From: Flectobacillus major DSM 103 | Lineage (GTDB): Bacteria > Bacteroidota > Bacteroidia > Cytophagales > Spirosomataceae | Direction: 5' to 3' | Assembly: GCF_000427405.1 (NCBI RefSeq) | Contig: NZ_KE386491.1 | Location: 3,600,790-3,664,789 of the forward strand | DNA: 64,000 nucleotides | Shown: piece by piece, positions 62,850 to 64,000 of the stretch | Layout: every line of letters begins with the position of its first letter | How positions within the stretch are numbered: position 1 is the stretch's first letter | Made by a program: the position numbers and the translations under genes | The notes under the pieces: generated by a model | The model's database searches: none | The model's input: only the letters and a program-made list of their open reading frames with translations | Told to the model about the DNA's origin: nothing

Positions 62850-62857
62850 TATTTTTG
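62850..62857 (+). promoter_or_regulatory. Possible internal -7 element before trpF
   Basis: TATTTTTG fits TAnnTTTG in the 104-base trpC-trpF gap, the largest gap in the operon. There is no well-spaced -33 element and the surroundings are T-rich, so this may be chance. Confidence 0.3.
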
Positions 62858-62900
62858 TTTTTTATAAACATTTACAACCTAACACTAACCGTTCCATACC

Positions 62901-63539
62901 ATGAGATTAAAAATCTGCGGAATGCGAGATGCCGAGAACATTCGCCAACTGTTAGCCTTACAGCCAGACTACATGGGGTTTATTTTTTACGAAAAATCAA
63001 GCCGATTTGTTGCCGACCAACTAGACGAAGACCTATTGAGGTCTTTCCCTAAATCAACTCGAAAGGTGGGTGTGTTTGTCAACGCAACACAATCATATAT
63101 CCTTGATATGGTAAAAAAGTACAGCTTAGACTATGTACAGCTTCATGGCGAAGAACTTCCAGATTTTTGTAAAAATCTCAAATTTAAGGGTGTAAATATT
63201 ATCAAGGCATTTGCATTAGATAATTCATTTAATTTTGGGAAACTCCACAATTATAAACCTCATTGCGATTTCTTTTTGTTTGATACTAAAGGCGAACAAG
63301 CAGGTGGCAATGGCATCACATTCGACTGGTCGTTGCTGAGAAGATACGACAACGAAAAGCCATTTTTTCTAGCTGGTGGTATTAGCTTAGAGAATGCTGC
63401 TCAGGTATTGGAAATGAGAACCCTCAAAATTCATGCGATTGATGTGAATAGTAAATTTGAAATAGCTCCTGCTTTAAAAGATATTGACAAAATAGCCGAG
63501 CTAATAAAAATATTAAAACCTGAAGAGGTTGAACTTTAG
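62901..63539 (+). CDS. trpF: Phosphoribosylanthranilate isomerase
   Basis: 212 residues. KICGMRDAENI holds the catalytic Cys; MGFIFYEKSSRFV, KVGVFVNA, VQLHGEE, LFDTKGEQAGGNGITFDWSL (with the catalytic Asp) and LAGGISLENA complete the pattern. The segment AIDVNSKFE replaces the more usual DVSSGVE form. It opens the ribose ring by Amadori rearrangement. The gap to trpB is 30 bases. Confidence 0.95.
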   Translation: MRLKICGMRDAENIRQLLALQPDYMGFIFYEKSSRFVADQLDEDLLRSFPKSTRKVGVFVNATQSYILDMVKKYSLDYVQLHGEELPDFCKNLKFKGVNIIKAFALDNSFNFGKLHNYKPHCDFFLFDTKGEQAGGNGITFDWSLLRRYDNEKPFFLAGGISLENAAQVLEMRTLKIHAIDVNSKFEIAPALKDIDKIAELIKILKPEEVEL

Positions 63540-63569
63540 CTACTAAAGCTAGTACTAGCTTCCAAAAAC

Positions 63570-64000
63570 ATGACGACAACACAACAATATAATGTTAATG
63601 AAAAAGGGTATTATGGGCAATTTGGCGGAGCGTTTATTCCTGAAATGCTTTACCCGAACGTCGAAGAACTCAAAGAACGTTATTTAAGTATTATTGAAGA
63701 AGCATCTTTCAAAGCCGAATACAATGCTTTACTAAAAGACTATGTAGGCCGCCCAACACCTCTATTTCTTGCTGAAAGGCTTTCTGAAAAATACCAAACA
63801 ACGATATACCTCAAAAGAGAAGACCTCTGTCATACAGGTGCTCATAAGGTAAATAATACGATTGGGCAGGCCTTATTGGCCAAACGCTTGGGCAAACGCA
63901 AAATCGTAGCCGAAACAGGGGCTGGTCAGCATGGTGTAGCTACTGCTACGGTGTGTGCCTTGATGGGGCTTGAGTGTATTGTATATATGGGCGAAATTGA
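63570..64000 (+). CDS. trpB: Tryptophan synthase beta chain (partial, cut by the window end)
   Basis: The first 143 residues are present: [49 protein letters not shown], and the PLP-lysine region [20 protein letters not shown], then [20 protein letters not shown]. TrpB joins indole and serine to make tryptophan in a complex with TrpA, whose gene should follow outside the window. It is the last gene of the trpEGDCFB series seen here. Confidence 0.97.
   Translation, partial: MTTTQQYNVNEKGYYGQFGGAFIPEMLYPNVEELKERYLSIIEEASFKAEYNALLKDYVGRPTPLFLAERLSEKYQTTIYLKREDLCHTGAHKVNNTIGQALLAKRLGKRKIVAETGAGQHGVATATVCALMGLECIVYMGEI

Overview
The window is a single contiguous piece of a Bacteroidota chromosome, most likely order Cytophagales (a Spirosomataceae-like organism, by inference). 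The evidence is a GLPGLI-family protein beside an outer-membrane barrel with a carboxypeptidase-like N-terminal domain, a subtilase with a type IX secretion C-terminal tail, ThuA/sugar-dehydrogenase/cytochrome c fusions, GH3 and GH43 enzymes, AT-rich DNA, and promoters of the TTTG-N19-TAnnTTTG type used by the Bacteroidota primary sigma factor. No rRNA, tRNA, CRISPR array, prophage or intact insertion sequence was seen.

Layout. 1-6200 is the most accessory part: the end of an unknown gene, a decayed IS5-type transposase, a minus-strand set (LuxR-type response regulator; small secreted Cys-rich peptide followed by a hairpin; GLPGLI protein; outer-membrane barrel), and a decayed exported-protein gene. 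6200-9400 holds a peroxiredoxin-like protein, glyA and tatC. 9490-15310 holds a T9SS-exported subtilase and a GH43-type glycosidase. 15690-18000 has a lipoprotein and a four-gene minus-strand unit (VF530, RluA-type pseudouridine synthase, RRM protein, DUF1456) with an RNA theme. 18040-24150 has an Nramp-related transporter, a membrane-anchored Ppx/GppA-like protein, a secreted Arg/Tyr/Asp-rich protein, TerC, and three tandem paralogous secreted proteins. 24800-38360 holds GH3, a PspA-like coiled-coil pair, an acyltransferase with a polytopic membrane protein, a DEAD-box helicase, a TPR protein, glycerol kinase and a penicillin-acylase-type Ntn hydrolase. 38570-45050 has the ThuA fusion protein, a membrane LytTR regulator, and gmk-nadD-SDR. 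45390-49400 has an ECF sigma factor with a probable anti-sigma factor, and mreBCD. 50150-57060 has an acyl-CoA dehydrogenase, an AraC regulator, two lipoproteins, prfA, a GNAT protein and a sensor kinase. 57180-64000 has purB and then the trp operon (trpE-G-D-C-F-B), which runs off the end of the window.

The strongest regulatory finding is a complete transcription attenuator in front of trpE: an 18-residue leader peptide with three consecutive Trp codons, a 1:2 hairpin, a 12-bp antiterminator and a 12-bp terminator with a U tract, downstream of a near-consensus Bacteroidota promoter. The best candidate for an undescribed system is the peptide/GLPGLI/barrel set at 637-5328, where the small peptide has its own promoter, lies behind a hairpin that would limit transcription of the downstream genes, and has a clear signal peptide but no standard start codon. 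Other loci worth a look are the PspA-like pair, the membrane-anchored Ppx/GppA-like protein, and the mosaic tandem paralogs.
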